Assembly (NCBI GenBank): GCA_964544595.1 | Contig: CAZJBM010000008.1 | Coordinates: forward strand, 15,456-79,455 | Source of the DNA: JAGBWK01 sp964544595 | GTDB lineage: Bacteria > Bacteroidota > Bacteroidia > Bacteroidales > Muribaculaceae | Length of the DNA stretch: 64,000 nt | Direction: 5' to 3' | Part shown: one piece after another, positions 8,539 to 18,599 of the stretch | Layout of the letters: each line of letters starts with the position of its first letter | Position numbering within the stretch: position 1 is the stretch's first letter | Made by a program: the position numbers and the translations under genes | Notes under the pieces: model-generated | Databases searched by the model: none | Told to the model about the DNA's origin: nothing | Seen by the model: the letters and a program-made list of their open reading frames with translations, nothing else

Positions 8539-10995
8539 TTACATCGAAACGGAGCCGCCGGGAGTGGCTTTTTTGGCCGAGGCCGCGCCGCCGTCGTCGT
8601 TGTTGACCGAAACGGAGGTTTTCTTAACTTGGGCCTTAACCGAGCCGAATCGGTAGCTTACGCGAAGGGTGTATGTGTTGCCTTGCGACACTTTGGTCTC
8701 ATTGATTCCGGTGTATGGGCCGCGGTCGGTTTTCGAGCACCAGCTCGAATATTTGCGGCCGGGGTTCTGGGCGTGGATCTGAACGGTAAGCGCGTTGTCC
8801 TTAAGAAATGAGCGCTGGAGCGAGAATCCGTAGTACATGGGGAATATACGCGTATAGTCGTAGGCGTAGACGCTTTCGAGGCTGCCTGAGCCATGATAAA
8901 GCGCGCCTTCGAGTTTGAGCTGCCAGGGGAGATCCTGGCTGACGCGGAAAAAGATTGAGTAGCCCCAGTGCGAATTGGATATTTCGGGGATAAGGATTCG
9001 GCGCCAGTCGGCCGACGCGTTGAGCATCAACGACGTTTTCTTGGTAACCGACCATTGGCTGAAGAGGCTGAAGTAGACCTTGCGGTTGCGCCCGATATTG
9101 TCGTAAGAGGTTATCAGGTAGTCGTCAGAGCCCGGGCGGAGGTAGGTAAGCGAGGTGACGCTGTTGTTGGAGAAAGCGTAGCTCGCGTCGAAGTTGATGT
9201 TGAAGTCCTGCTTTATGAGCGAATAATTGAGCGCGATCGACTGGTTGTGAACGCTTTCGAGGTCGGGGTTGCCCGACGATTGCGAGGTCGGTGTAGTGGT
9301 GACGTTGGGGTCGAGCTGGCTTATGTCGGGTCGCGATATGCGGGTGGAGTAGGAGAGTTTCAGCGAGTTGGCGTCGTTGACGTTCCACATGAGCGACAGG
9401 TTGGGCACCCAGTCGTTGAGATTGGAGCTGAAATCCGGTTCTGAGCCGTCTTTGAATTTCGCTTTCATGTGAGAATACTCATAGCGTAGGCCGGCTCTCG
9501 CGCTAAGGGGGCCGAAAGTATGGCGATAGTCGGCGTAGAGAGCGCCTATTGAGGTGGTATGAATGAAGTTGGTGGCGCGAAGCGTGCTTTGCTCGCTTAT
9601 GTATTCGTTGGCGCCGGTCGCGTGATTGTTTCGGTGGATGAATTTACCGCCCACCGACATATTGCCGTTTGTGAAAATCGGTCGGGCCCAGTCGGCCTGA
9701 GCGGTCTGCTCAAGAAATTTCTGGTCAGATGTGGTGAGCATGGCCTGGTAGGGGGCCGGGAAGTTGAAGAGATTGTCGTAGGTCGACTGCTGGTCGCTTC
9801 GGTTGCGGGAGTTGGCGATCTGGTAGAGAAGGGTGATTATCTCCCCCTTGCGGCGGGTCATGCGCTGATAGTTGATGCCGCCGTTAAACGACAGGTATTT
9901 CCCGTAAGGCTTCCCTAAAAACCGTGTGTCGTATGAAAACATCGTGTTGCCGTCGGGCGCTGTCTGGATAGTCGAAGTCAAGCCTTCACCGTTGATGTTC
10001 TGGATGAAGCCGTTGAATTCGGCGGTGAAGAGGTTGAGCGAGTCGAGCTCGTAGCTGCCGTCTAATCCCCAGAAGCCCATCTCGCCCCAGCCGTCTGCTG
10101 TCGCTTTAGATATGAGCCGGTTGCCCGTGTCGGCGAAAATTTGCTCGTTGTAGCTGTTGTTGTTTGCCATTTTCTTGTCGATATGGAAGTAGCCGCCGTT
10201 GACCGAGAGGTTGACTTTGCCCACGTTGCTCGTCACCCAAAAGTTGGCGCCGGGCGACTTGTTGGTGCCCCCCTGAGCCGATACCATGCCCATGATTCCG
10301 GCGAAATCGGTGTCTTCGTTGGTCACGATATTGAGAATCGCCCCCACGCCCTCGGCGTCCTCTTTTGCTCCCGGGTCGGTGATCACTTCGATTTTCTTTA
10401 TCATTGACGCGGGGAGAGCCTTGAAAATATCTTTGGCATTGGAGCTGAACGATTTGTTGGGCTTGCCGTTTTTGTAGATTTTGAAGTCCGACGAGCCTTT
10501 GACCTTAATGGTGCCGTCGGCCTCAACCGTCACCATCGGCACCTTGCGGAGCATATCGCTTAGATTGGCCGTCTTCGAGTCGTCGTCGGCCTGCACGTCG
10601 TAGCCGATGCGGTCTATCTCCTTTTTCACCAGAGGCTTGCGCATCTCTACCACTACTTCTCCAAGCTCCGCGGCGTTGTCGGCCATAGTGATTGTGCCGA
10701 AATCGTAGCCTGGTGCGACGAGTTTAAACTCCCGCGTGACCGGGGCTTTGCCTACGGAGGTAATATTGAGCGTGTACGCGCCGGCATTTGGGAGCGACTG
10801 GCTGAAGTCGCCCTGCTCGTCTACCACCCCTAGAGCCGCGGCTTTGAGAGTGTCGCCCGCGGCGAAAATGCGTATTGTGGCGTAAGCTTCAGGGTTGCCC
10901 TGAGAGTCGATTACATGACCTTTCACCGTGAGGTTGGCTGCCGAAGAGCTGACGAAAGCGATTAGCGCGATAAAAAAAGAAGTTAATCGTGACAT
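8539..10995 (-). CDS. TonB-dependent receptor / outer membrane beta-barrel family protein
   Basis: 818-residue outer membrane protein. The start at 10995 gives a clean signal peptide (MSRLTSFFIALIAFVSSSA); the open frame extends 26 codons further, but those residues do not resemble a leader. After the signal comes a carboxypeptidase-regulatory-like beta-sandwich (VKGHVIDSQGNPEAYATIR). A plug domain follows (about residues 115-230, with SDMLRKVPMVTVEADG and DPGAKEDAEGVGAILNIVT), then a large beta-barrel ending in TYTLRVSYRFG. There is no SusD partner next to it and no TonB box is evident, so the substrate is unknown. It resembles the OMP_b-brl_3 group rather than SusC. Confidence 0.85.
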   Translation of the reverse strand: MSRLTSFFIALIAFVSSSAANLTVKGHVIDSQGNPEAYATIRIFAAGDTLKAAALGVVDEQGDFSQSLPNAGAYTLNITSVGKAPVTREFKLVAPGYDFGTITMADNAAELGEVVVEMRKPLVKKEIDRIGYDVQADDDSKTANLSDMLRKVPMVTVEADGTIKVKGSSDFKIYKNGKPNKSFSSNAKDIFKALPASMIKKIEVITDPGAKEDAEGVGAILNIVTNEDTDFAGIMGMVSAQGGTNKSPGANFWVTSNVGKVNLSVNGGYFHIDKKMANNNSYNEQIFADTGNRLISKATADGWGEMGFWGLDGSYELDSLNLFTAEFNGFIQNINGEGLTSTIQTAPDGNTMFSYDTRFLGKPYGKYLSFNGGINYQRMTRRKGEIITLLYQIANSRNRSDQQSTYDNLFNFPAPYQAMLTTSDQKFLEQTAQADWARPIFTNGNMSVGGKFIHRNNHATGANEYISEQSTLRATNFIHTTSIGALYADYRHTFGPLSARAGLRYEYSHMKAKFKDGSEPDFSSNLNDWVPNLSLMWNVNDANSLKLSYSTRISRPDISQLDPNVTTTPTSQSSGNPDLESVHNQSIALNYSLIKQDFNINFDASYAFSNNSVTSLTYLRPGSDDYLITSYDNIGRNRKVYFSLFSQWSVTKKTSLMLNASADWRRILIPEISNSHWGYSIFFRVSQDLPWQLKLEGALYHGSGSLESVYAYDYTRIFPMYYGFSLQRSFLKDNALTVQIHAQNPGRKYSSWCSKTDRGPYTGINETKVSQGNTYTLRVSYRFGSVKAQVKKTSVSVNNDDGGAASAKKATPGGSVSM

Positions 10996-11257
10996 TTTGG
11001 TTGTTGAGACGTTTATTATTATGCGGGTGCGGGTAAACCCTGTTCCCTCTTGCGTTAAAGTTGACATCGACAATTATTGGCCTGATATGGCCGTCGGATG
11101 TGAAATTAATTGTCGACACTTACTAAGACGCAGTAAAGTGATGTTTATTACACGGCGCGGGTAATAAAATTTGTCGCCCGAGTGAAAATATTTCGACAAT
11201 TATTAATAATATGAGCGAAAAATTGAGTATTTTCGCAGTTTAAAAACGTATAATTCT

Positions 11258-11698
11258 ATGCAAAGTCTTAAAGTAAAAATCATAAACAAGTCGCATCATC
11301 CCCTCCCTGCCTACGCTACCCATGGGTCGAGCGGCATGGATGTCAGGGCCTTCCTGTCTCACCCGATCGTGCTGCACCCTATGGAGCGGGTGCTTGTGCC
11401 TACGGGCCTCTACCTGCAGCTCCCCCAAGGTTATGAGTGCCAGATACGTCCGCGCAGCGGGCTAGCGCTGAAGCATGGTATCACGATACTGAATTCGCCC
11501 GGCACGGTCGACTCCGATTACCGCGGCGAGGTTGGGATTATTGTGGCTAACCTCTCCAAAGAGCCGTTTGTCATAAACGACGGCGAGAGAATATGCCAGA
11601 TGGTGATAGCGCAGTATCAGCGCGTTGAATGGGAAGCGGTAGAGCGTATCGACGAAACTCTCCGCGGCGACGGCGGCTTTGGTCACACCGGCCTCTAA
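11258..11698 (+). CDS. dut: dUTP diphosphatase
   Basis: Hydrolyses dUTP to dUMP, keeping uracil out of DNA. 146 residues with the trimeric dUTPase motifs in order: GSSGMDVRA, PRSGLALKHG, PGTVDSDYRGEVG, DGERICQMV and the C-terminal flexible motif RGDGGFGHTG. Head of a same-strand run that continues with the TPR protein (15-bp gap). Confidence 0.97.
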   Translation: MQSLKVKIINKSHHPLPAYATHGSSGMDVRAFLSHPIVLHPMERVLVPTGLYLQLPQGYECQIRPRSGLALKHGITILNSPGTVDSDYRGEVGIIVANLSKEPFVINDGERICQMVIAQYQRVEWEAVERIDETLRGDGGFGHTGL

Positions 11699-11713
11699 AC
11701 ATACCAGTGGCAG

Positions 11714-13465
11714 ATGAAGATTAACCTCACAAAGATAATTCCTGCGGCAGCGGCGGCGTTGACAGTGCTCGCCGCTTTCGCCGGCTCCCCCAAAACCAAT
11801 TGGGACGATGACGCGCGAAATCGCAAGCTCGACTACATCTACATGGAGAGCCGGCGCCTCGAAGCTCTCGACAGCCTGGAGCCCACTTTCGATTTCCTGA
11901 AGCGTGCTTACCGCATGGATACCACCAATACCCAGGTGGCCTCGGAGCTTGCCTATTACTATATCTCGATGGCGCAATTCGTGCCCGAGCTGCTCGACCA
12001 GGGCGTGGATATGTTGCGCCGACGATTTGTCGACGCTCCCGGCGATTTGACCAACGCCTCGGTTTATGGCACGTTGCTCTCCAAGCTCGGCAATTTCGAC
12101 GAGTCGATTAATGTGTGGCATACTCTCGACTCTATCTATCCCGAAAAGCTTGGGGTGAAGATGCAGTACGCCAACGTCCTGTATGAAAACGGCGACTCGG
12201 CCGACATGTCGAAGGTGATAAACCTGATAGAGCAGTTGGAGGTAGCCTCCGGGCCCTCGGCGCAGCTCGCGAGCATAAAGGCGGGCGCGTATATCGAGCA
12301 GGGCGACACTGCCGGAGCCTCGAGATCCTTTACCAAGCTTATCAGCGAGGCCCCGCTCGTTTCCGAGAACTATCTTGCCGCAGGTCATTTCTATGCGGCG
12401 ATCCAGCGCCCCGATTCGGCTATCTACTATTACGACCGCGCCTGCGACGTGGACTCTACCAATGGCATGGCGTTTTACACCCGCGCCGATTACTATAGGT
12501 CGAAAAACGATTCGGCCGCTTTCATGCGCGAGACCGCCCATGCGCTGCTCAACACCGATCTCGACGTCGAGGTGAAGCACGACATGATGCTCAACTACAC
12601 GCGGGCTTTCTACACCGATTCGACTCAGTTTGCCCCCACCGACTCCCTGTTTGCCAAACTGATCGACCGTTACCCCCACGAATTCAGTTTCCGCACGCTC
12701 TACACTACCTTCCTGTCGTCGTCGAAAAAGTATGCTCAGGCAGCTGAGCAGGCCGATGCGGCGGTCGACATCGACCCATCTGATCCCGCGCAGTGGATAA
12801 CCGACATAGCGCTTCACTCCTTAGCCGAAGATAACTCCGCGGCGCTCGCTAACGCCGACCGCGCGCTTACATATCACCCCTCCGACGCCAACCTCCACCG
12901 TATGCGCGGCTCTGTGCTGCTCAATCTCGACCGCGACAAGGAGGCGATTGATGCTTTCAATAAAGCAATCGAGCTTGTCGACTCAGCCGACACGCAGATG
13001 CGGTCCGACATTCTCGGCTCCATAGGCGACACATATCACCGCCTCAACGAGCGCGAGAAATCTATCGAGGCTTATGAGCAGGCCCTTGAGCTCAATCCCG
13101 GCAATCTGATGGTTATGAACAACATGGCCTACTTTATGGCAGTGGATGAGACTGACCTCGACCGGGCTGAAGAGCTGTCGAGGAAAACGATTGAGATGGA
13201 GCCCGAAAATCCGTCGTGGCTCGACACCTACGCGTGGGTGCTTTTCAAAAAACGCGACTACGCTAAGGCGATGGAATATATCGACAGAGCTATTGCCGCC
13301 GATGCCGAGCCTACGGCAGAGGTATTTGAGCACGCGGGCGACATTCATTTCATGAGCGGCGACCCCGACGGTGCCCTCCTGTATTGGGAGAAAGCTCTCA
13401 AACTCGACCCCGCCAATGATCTGCTCTCGCGTAAGGTCGCTCACAAAACATACTTTTACAAATAA
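11714..13465 (+). CDS. tetratricopeptide repeat protein, exported
   Basis: 583 residues with an N-terminal signal sequence (ITLTKII to FAG region, about residues 1-24), then TPR-like helical repeats across nearly the whole length. The clearest units are in the C-terminal half (for example KEAIDAFNKAIELVD, EKSIEAYEQALELNPGN and AKAMEYIDRAIAAD). It probably scaffolds protein complexes in the periplasm or at the outer membrane. It lies between dut and a DUF4292 lipoprotein, in a cluster of envelope genes running to the flippase. Confidence 0.88.
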   Translation: MKINLTKIIPAAAAALTVLAAFAGSPKTNWDDDARNRKLDYIYMESRRLEALDSLEPTFDFLKRAYRMDTTNTQVASELAYYYISMAQFVPELLDQGVDMLRRRFVDAPGDLTNASVYGTLLSKLGNFDESINVWHTLDSIYPEKLGVKMQYANVLYENGDSADMSKVINLIEQLEVASGPSAQLASIKAGAYIEQGDTAGASRSFTKLISEAPLVSENYLAAGHFYAAIQRPDSAIYYYDRACDVDSTNGMAFYTRADYYRSKNDSAAFMRETAHALLNTDLDVEVKHDMMLNYTRAFYTDSTQFAPTDSLFAKLIDRYPHEFSFRTLYTTFLSSSKKYAQAAEQADAAVDIDPSDPAQWITDIALHSLAEDNSAALANADRALTYHPSDANLHRMRGSVLLNLDRDKEAIDAFNKAIELVDSADTQMRSDILGSIGDTYHRLNEREKSIEAYEQALELNPGNLMVMNNMAYFMAVDETDLDRAEELSRKTIEMEPENPSWLDTYAWVLFKKRDYAKAMEYIDRAIAADAEPTAEVFEHAGDIHFMSGDPDGALLYWEKALKLDPANDLLSRKVAHKTYFYK

Positions 13466-13525
13466 AACCGGATGTTTCGTCCGGCGCGCCAATCATTTTA
13501 TTCAGAAGTGAAATTTTAGGAAATA

Positions 13526-14371
13526 ATGAGATATTTCGGTCTTTTACTCAGGGTTGCCCTGCTTGTGTTGTCATCGTGCGGCTCTACGAAGACAGCTTCA
13601 AATGCCCCTTCCGATACCCCTGCGGCAGCTGCTCCGGCCGTCGCGGCTCAGTCTGGGTCGTTGACCCAACGGGCTGAGATGCTCGCCCGGAGCTACAAGG
13701 ATTGGAAGGAATTGAGTCTGCCATTGAAAGTGATGATAAAATCCCCGGCCCAGTTGGCGGTTTCGGGCAAGGTGTATATGCGTCGCGGTAAGGATATATA
13801 CATATCCATGCGCATGCTCGGCTTTGAAGTCGCCTCTGCTTATATCGACTCTGACTCGGTCCGCGTTGCCGATAAAATCAATAAGCGCTACATGGCCGAG
13901 CCTATATCGAAAGTCTTGGCGGGTGCGAAGCTTACTGTCGCCGACATTCAGGATTTGCTGCTCGGTCGAGCCTTTGTTAACTCCAAAGGCACCTTCACTT
14001 CGGCCATGATCGGTAGCGTCGATTTGGCTGAGAGCGGCGAAGGGTGGTCTCTGACACCTAAGACAAAAGTGGCCGGAGCCGCGTATTCATTCCAGATAAT
14101 CGGCGCTCCCCCGCGGGTTGCGACCCTCAGTGTTGAGGTCGATGGCCACTCGGCTTCGTGCGCCTACTCTTCTCCGGTCGAAACCAAGTCGGGCACGTTC
14201 ATGCAGTTAGCCGAGATAGCCGCCTCGCTCGGAGCTAAGAAGCTCAACGTGGCTCTCGTGTGGGATTTCTCGGGAGCGAAATATGAAGTCAGCAGTTCGA
14301 TTGGCTGGAAAACCCCTAAAAAATACACCCGTATAGAGGCAGCTTCGCTAATCAAGGGCTTGAGCCTTTAA
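13526..14371 (+). CDS. DUF4292 domain lipoprotein
   Basis: 281 residues with a lipoprotein signal peptide whose lipobox is LSSC (Cys18), then a low-complexity Ala/Pro linker. The DUF4292 body follows, with LPLKVMIKSPAQLAVSGKVYMRRGKDIYISMRMLGFE in the middle. The fold is thought to resemble outer-membrane lipoprotein carriers, but the role is unknown. It sits between a TPR protein and a LytM-domain protein, a Bacteroidetes cell-envelope arrangement. Confidence 0.85.
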   Translation: MRYFGLLLRVALLVLSSCGSTKTASNAPSDTPAAAAPAVAAQSGSLTQRAEMLARSYKDWKELSLPLKVMIKSPAQLAVSGKVYMRRGKDIYISMRMLGFEVASAYIDSDSVRVADKINKRYMAEPISKVLAGAKLTVADIQDLLLGRAFVNSKGTFTSAMIGSVDLAESGEGWSLTPKTKVAGAAYSFQIIGAPPRVATLSVEVDGHSASCAYSSPVETKSGTFMQLAEIAASLGAKKLNVALVWDFSGAKYEVSSSIGWKTPKKYTRIEAASLIKGLSL

Positions 14372-14423
14372 GACGCGCCGATAGTGAAGTCAGCGTGTGC
14401 CGGAAATGTAAATTAACGTCTTA

Positions 14424-16085
14424 ATGAAATACCGTAATATTATTCTGATTGTTATCACCTGCTTGTTCTTCTCTGCTGTGGAGGCCAAGAAGCCCGCGGC
14501 GACCAAGAAGGCGCGCGAGGTGCCCTCTTCGGCCTCGGTCAGGAAGGAGCATAAGCAGGCTCAGGCCGATATCAAGCAGACCACCTCTGAGCTCTCGGCC
14601 AACCGCAACGAAATTCAGACGTCGCTTACCCGCCTCGACGCGCTCAACTCTGATATAGCCGATTGCAACGCCTCGATTGCGACCCTGAATAGCCAGATCG
14701 CGGGGTATGAGAAGCAAATAAAACTTACTGCGGACTCTATCAACCGGCTTAACGACCGCCTCGCGTCGCTTCAGTCAACTATGGCAAAGTTTCTGCGTCA
14801 GGCGCGGGGTTCGCGCTCGGCTATCAGCAATCTGTCGTTCGTGTTCTCGTCGTCGTCGTTCGAGCAGGCGTTTCGCCGATTGCAGGCTTTGAAGCAGTTC
14901 TCGAAGTGGCGCGACCGCAAAGCCGACGAAATCAAGGCGGTGAAAAGCGAGCTCGACAAGCGAAAAGCCAGTCTGAGCGCGCTCCAGTATAAGGCGCAAA
15001 CCGCTTTAGCCCAAGTCAACGATAAGCGGGCTAAAGTGGCTAAAGACAAGGCGGAGACCGACCGCATAGTCGCTTCGCTCCGCGACCGCGGCTCTGAACT
15101 TGAGGCGCTGGTGGCCGAGCAGCGGCGTAAAGCCAAGCAGCTCGAATCGCAGCTACAGGCCGCTTTAGAGCAAGAGGCTGAAGCTCGGCGCATAGCCGAG
15201 GAGAAGCGGCTCGCTGAGCAGCGTCGCAAAGACGAGGAGGCCAGGCGGCAGCGTGAGGCCGAGGAGCAACGACGCCTTGCCGAGCAGCGCAAGGCTGAGC
15301 AGCAGAGGCTCGCCGAGGAGCGGCGTAAGGAGGAGGAAGCGCGGCTTTTGGCTCAGCGCGCCGACGCCGACGCGAAAGCAGCCGCTCAAAAAAACGAATC
15401 TAAGAAGCCGTCGGCCACCAAGTCCGAGCCGAAGCCTGCGAAGCAATCGGCCGACGTCGCCGTTAACACTTCCGGCGGTAACGGCGTTTCTCCCCGACCA
15501 TCATCTAAGCGGTCGCCAATTCGCCGCGGCTCTAAGTCTAATACCCAGTCAGCGTCGACTCAGTCGGCTGAGCCTCAGCAACCCGCCCGGTCTACTGCGG
15601 CTCAGGCGGCGTCTGCGTCGCGCGACATAGCCTCGGCCGAGCCGATTTCAGGCAAGTCGTTCGCTCAAAGCAAAGGCTCGCTCCCTTATCCTGTCGAGGG
15701 GTCATGGACTATTCTCCGGCATTTCGGACGCAACACCCACCCCAATCTCCCGAATGTCGTGACCGACAATGCCGGTATCGATTTGCTCACTTCTAAGGGA
15801 GCTGCGGTCCGCTCGGTGTTTGACGGCGAGGTGTCGGCGATTTTTTGCCCCGACGGATATAACAACGTGGTGGTGGTGCGCCACGGCAACTATGTCACCG
15901 TATACGCCAATCTCGGAAGTCTCTCCGTGCGTAAAGGCGACCGCGTCAGCCGGGGGCAAAAGTTAGGCACCGTCTACGTTGACCCCTACGACTCCAACCA
16001 ATCAATACTCCATTTCGAGATACGCAACGCTACCTCTGTGTCAGATAACAAAAAGGAGAACCCTGAGCAGTGGCTGCGGAAATAA
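14424..16085 (+). CDS. EnvC-like peptidoglycan hydrolase activator with degenerate LytM/M23 domain
   Basis: 553 residues: signal peptide, a long coiled coil (about 40-310, rich in E/R/K/A/Q), a Ser/Pro/Ala-rich linker, and a C-terminal LytM/M23 domain from about residue 420. Active M23 enzymes bind zinc through HxxxD and HxH-type residues. Here the first His is replaced by Asn449 (NAGIDLL) and the last by Asn496 (YANL), while Asp453 and His487 remain. This fits EnvC/NlpD-type proteins that do not cut peptidoglycan but activate amidases at the septum. Calling it a peptidase would be unsafe. Confidence 0.88.
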   Translation: MKYRNIILIVITCLFFSAVEAKKPAATKKAREVPSSASVRKEHKQAQADIKQTTSELSANRNEIQTSLTRLDALNSDIADCNASIATLNSQIAGYEKQIKLTADSINRLNDRLASLQSTMAKFLRQARGSRSAISNLSFVFSSSSFEQAFRRLQALKQFSKWRDRKADEIKAVKSELDKRKASLSALQYKAQTALAQVNDKRAKVAKDKAETDRIVASLRDRGSELEALVAEQRRKAKQLESQLQAALEQEAEARRIAEEKRLAEQRRKDEEARRQREAEEQRRLAEQRKAEQQRLAEERRKEEEARLLAQRADADAKAAAQKNESKKPSATKSEPKPAKQSADVAVNTSGGNGVSPRPSSKRSPIRRGSKSNTQSASTQSAEPQQPARSTAAQAASASRDIASAEPISGKSFAQSKGSLPYPVEGSWTILRHFGRNTHPNLPNVVTDNAGIDLLTSKGAAVRSVFDGEVSAIFCPDGYNNVVVVRHGNYVTVYANLGSLSVRKGDRVSRGQKLGTVYVDPYDSNQSILHFEIRNATSVSDNKKENPEQWLRK

Positions 16086-16140
16086 ACAACGATTAATCCT
16101 GGATAAAGCGCGTAAACATAGTAAGGGCCTCTCGGCCACG

Positions 16141-17556
16141 GTGCTGAAGGCTATGGGGATATTTACCGGCGTGCAGTCGGTGAATATCATATGCTCTGTG
16201 GTGCGCACAAAGTTTGCCGCTCTGTTGCTCGGGCCGGAGGGCGTTGGTCTTTTTGGCCTTTACAATTCCACTATCGACATGATGAAGTCGCTCTCTGAGC
16301 TCGGACTTCGCTCATCGACCATTCCCTCGATCGCCTCGTCGAAATCTCTGGCCGCGATAGCGAGGATATGCTACGTTGTGCGTAGGTGGAACTGGGTGGT
16401 TGGCGCTATCGGGTCGGTTATCACGGCGTTGTTGTCGCCGCTGTTGAGCAGGCTGACGTTTGACGACTCGACTCACGCTTGGGCCTTCGTGGCCCTCTCG
16501 GTGTCGGTGTTTATGGCCTCGGTTACTTCGGCCGAGTTGTCGATTATCCAGGGTCTGGGCAAAGTCAAGCGAATGGCCAAGGCGTCTGTCGCCGGGGCTA
16601 TTGCCGGGTTGCTCATATCGATACCCCTGTTTTATTTGTTCGGCATCAAGTCGATTGTGCCTACTATATTGGCCTACACGGTTGTGACGATGCTGGCCGC
16701 CCTGCTGCTTCGCGAGCGTCTCCCTGCTCCTGACCCTGTCCCCTCGGCGGGCGATACATTCCGCGAGGGGCTTGCGTTTGTGAAGTTGGGTATCTGCATG
16801 GCCGCGTCCTATACCGTCGCGTTTGCCGCGTCCTACGCCGTCAAGGCGTGGCTTAATTATCATCAGGGCACTGATGTGGTCGGCATCTTCGAGTCGGGCT
16901 ATATGCTTGCCAACCGCTATATCGGGCTGGTGTTCGCTGCCATAGGTGTGGAGTATTTCCCTCGGTTGAGCCGCGTGAAGGATTCCCCCCGCCGTATCTC
17001 GATGTTTGTGGGGCATGAGGCTTCGATAGCCGCGATAGTTATTCTCCCGGTTGCCGCGCTGTTCATCGCCCTCGACGACGCGGTGATACGTATGCTCTAC
17101 GACTCGAAGTTTCTCGGAGCTGCTCCGTTTATCACGGTCGCCTTGGTTTCAACCCCTTTCCGGGCGTTGTCGTGGTGCATGGCGTTCGTGATGCTTGTGC
17201 GCGGCGATGGCAAGGTCTTTCTGTTGACCGATACCATAAGCGCTTGCCTCAGCGTTGTTCTCTTTATCGGTGGCTATCATCTCGGTGGCTTTTTGGGCAT
17301 GGGAGCGGCCTACATGATTTGGTATGCGTCTTATGCCCTGATTGTCTATGTGGTCTACCGTCGACATTATCGGTTGAGACTTGGCCCCGGCGTGATGAAG
17401 CTTTATGCTGCGGTCACGGCTGTGTTGTTGGCTTGCAGCCTGTTGAGGATAAACGGATTGCGGTGGCCTACTTTGATTATCGGCATTCTCGCGGCCATAT
17501 ATACCCTCTCTTTCATGCGCCGCGAGCTCGGTAGAGGTAAGCGAAAGAAACCATAA
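16141..17556 (+). CDS. polysaccharide/O-antigen flippase family membrane protein (Wzx-like)
   Basis: About 470 residues and roughly 12-14 hydrophobic segments. The N-terminus GVQSVNIICSVVRTKFAALLLGPEG matches the start of Wzx/MATE-type flippases, which move lipid-linked oligosaccharide across the inner membrane. The start is uncertain. GTG 16141 or ATG 16153 both sit close before the first membrane helix. The frame is open back to a TTG at 15979 inside the preceding gene. No glycosyltransferase cluster adjoins it. Confidence 0.8.
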   Translation: MLKAMGIFTGVQSVNIICSVVRTKFAALLLGPEGVGLFGLYNSTIDMMKSLSELGLRSSTIPSIASSKSLAAIARICYVVRRWNWVVGAIGSVITALLSPLLSRLTFDDSTHAWAFVALSVSVFMASVTSAELSIIQGLGKVKRMAKASVAGAIAGLLISIPLFYLFGIKSIVPTILAYTVVTMLAALLLRERLPAPDPVPSAGDTFREGLAFVKLGICMAASYTVAFAASYAVKAWLNYHQGTDVVGIFESGYMLANRYIGLVFAAIGVEYFPRLSRVKDSPRRISMFVGHEASIAAIVILPVAALFIALDDAVIRMLYDSKFLGAAPFITVALVSTPFRALSWCMAFVMLVRGDGKVFLLTDTISACLSVVLFIGGYHLGGFLGMGAAYMIWYASYALIVYVVYRRHYRLRLGPGVMKLYAAVTAVLLACSLLRINGLRWPTLIIGILAAIYTLSFMRRELGRGKRKKP

Positions 17557-17586
17557 ATAACCTAAGATATAAAATAGATATAAAAT

Positions 17587-18402
17587 ATGTCAGATACTGT
17601 TTGCTCTAATTGTGGAAGACGAATTGACCCCGAGGCGCGGTTTTGCCCGGGATGCGGTGCTCCGGTCGTGATTATGGGGCCGGGCGTGAATAAATCGTCG
17701 ATAACTCCGCTTGGTGGAGGCAAAGGATACGGCCCCGACAATTCCATGTATCCGCTCGGTACGCCGCTTGGCACTTCGCAGCATCAGCGGGTCGCTACCC
17801 AACCTTTGCCGCGGCCGGGTGCGCCGAAGAAAAAGTCAAAAAACCTATGGGTGCTGGTAGTGCCGTTTCTGTTTTTTGCCGTGGTGGCCGGTACAGGGGC
17901 GTTTTTCCTGATGAATAACGGCAATAAGAGCCACCGCGGCGCGCCTTTGGTGTTCAATGACCAGGAAAGCGCGGGGATGGTTGATATAGCTGAGCCTATG
18001 GCTGAAGAGGTTGTGACAGAAGAGGCGGTTGAGGAAGTCGTGGTGGATACCTCCGACCTTACCGAGTTAGGAGCGTTGCAATATGTCAAGGGCACGCTTA
18101 GAAACTCCAAAGGCTCTTACCCGATAGTTATGTACTATGAGCTTGGCTACAACGACAGCTTCACGGGCCGATATGCCTATAACCTTACGCTTAATAAATA
18201 TGGCGACGTGGCGGCGAGCTGGATTACCCTTAGAGGCAATTACACTATCGACGGAAATCAGATCCATGTCGATGCTTATACGTACCTGTATGGAGAGCCC
18301 GATCCGTTTGAATCTCTCTATATGACTATTCACGATAGTTATATCTCAGGAACGATAACAAATCTCGACACCTACGACGATTTTGACCTGTACGTTAAAT
18401 AG
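17587..18402 (+). CDS. zinc-ribbon membrane protein of unknown function
   Basis: 271 residues. A zinc ribbon at the very N-terminus (Cys6, Cys9, Cys20, Cys23) is followed by a Gly/Pro-rich linker. A single membrane segment (LWVLVVPFLFFAVVAGTGAF, about residues 92-111) is followed by an acidic stretch with repeated EEVV. A C-terminal beta-rich domain with GTLRNSKGSYPIVMYYELGYNDSFTGRYAY looks exported. The topology would put the ribbon in the cytoplasm. No function is recognised. Confidence 0.75.
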   Translation: MSDTVCSNCGRRIDPEARFCPGCGAPVVIMGPGVNKSSITPLGGGKGYGPDNSMYPLGTPLGTSQHQRVATQPLPRPGAPKKKSKNLWVLVVPFLFFAVVAGTGAFFLMNNGNKSHRGAPLVFNDQESAGMVDIAEPMAEEVVTEEAVEEVVVDTSDLTELGALQYVKGTLRNSKGSYPIVMYYELGYNDSFTGRYAYNLTLNKYGDVAASWITLRGNYTIDGNQIHVDAYTYLYGEPDPFESLYMTIHDSYISGTITNLDTYDDFDLYVK

Positions 18403-18415
18403 GGCTGAAATCACG

Positions 18416-18445
18416 CTGCGGGCGCTCCATTGGAGCAACCCGCAG
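18416..18445 (+). terminator. hairpin after the zinc-ribbon gene
   Basis: Outer stem CTGCGGG/CCCGCAG (18416-18422 with 18439-18445) and inner stem GCTCC/GGAGC, 14 bp after the stop codon. It probably ends the envelope gene run. A T-run is not obvious. It marks the left border of the AT-rich island. Confidence 0.55.
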
Positions 18446-18599
18446 TTCTGATGGTCGGAAATTATTATTTAAAGTTGCAGCTATCAGTATGAAAAGTACC
18501 GCTGCCGAGTACCATAAATCCGATTCCTTGTGGTAGTCTGCCGACTACACTACTATAACGTCAGAACTGCCGCTCCGGTTCATCCCCCCTCCCCCCTTT

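Noticed and set aside
8539..11073. SusC-type receptor of a polysaccharide utilisation locus
   Set aside because: No SusD gene adjoins it, and the barrel resembles the general outer-membrane beta-barrel group.
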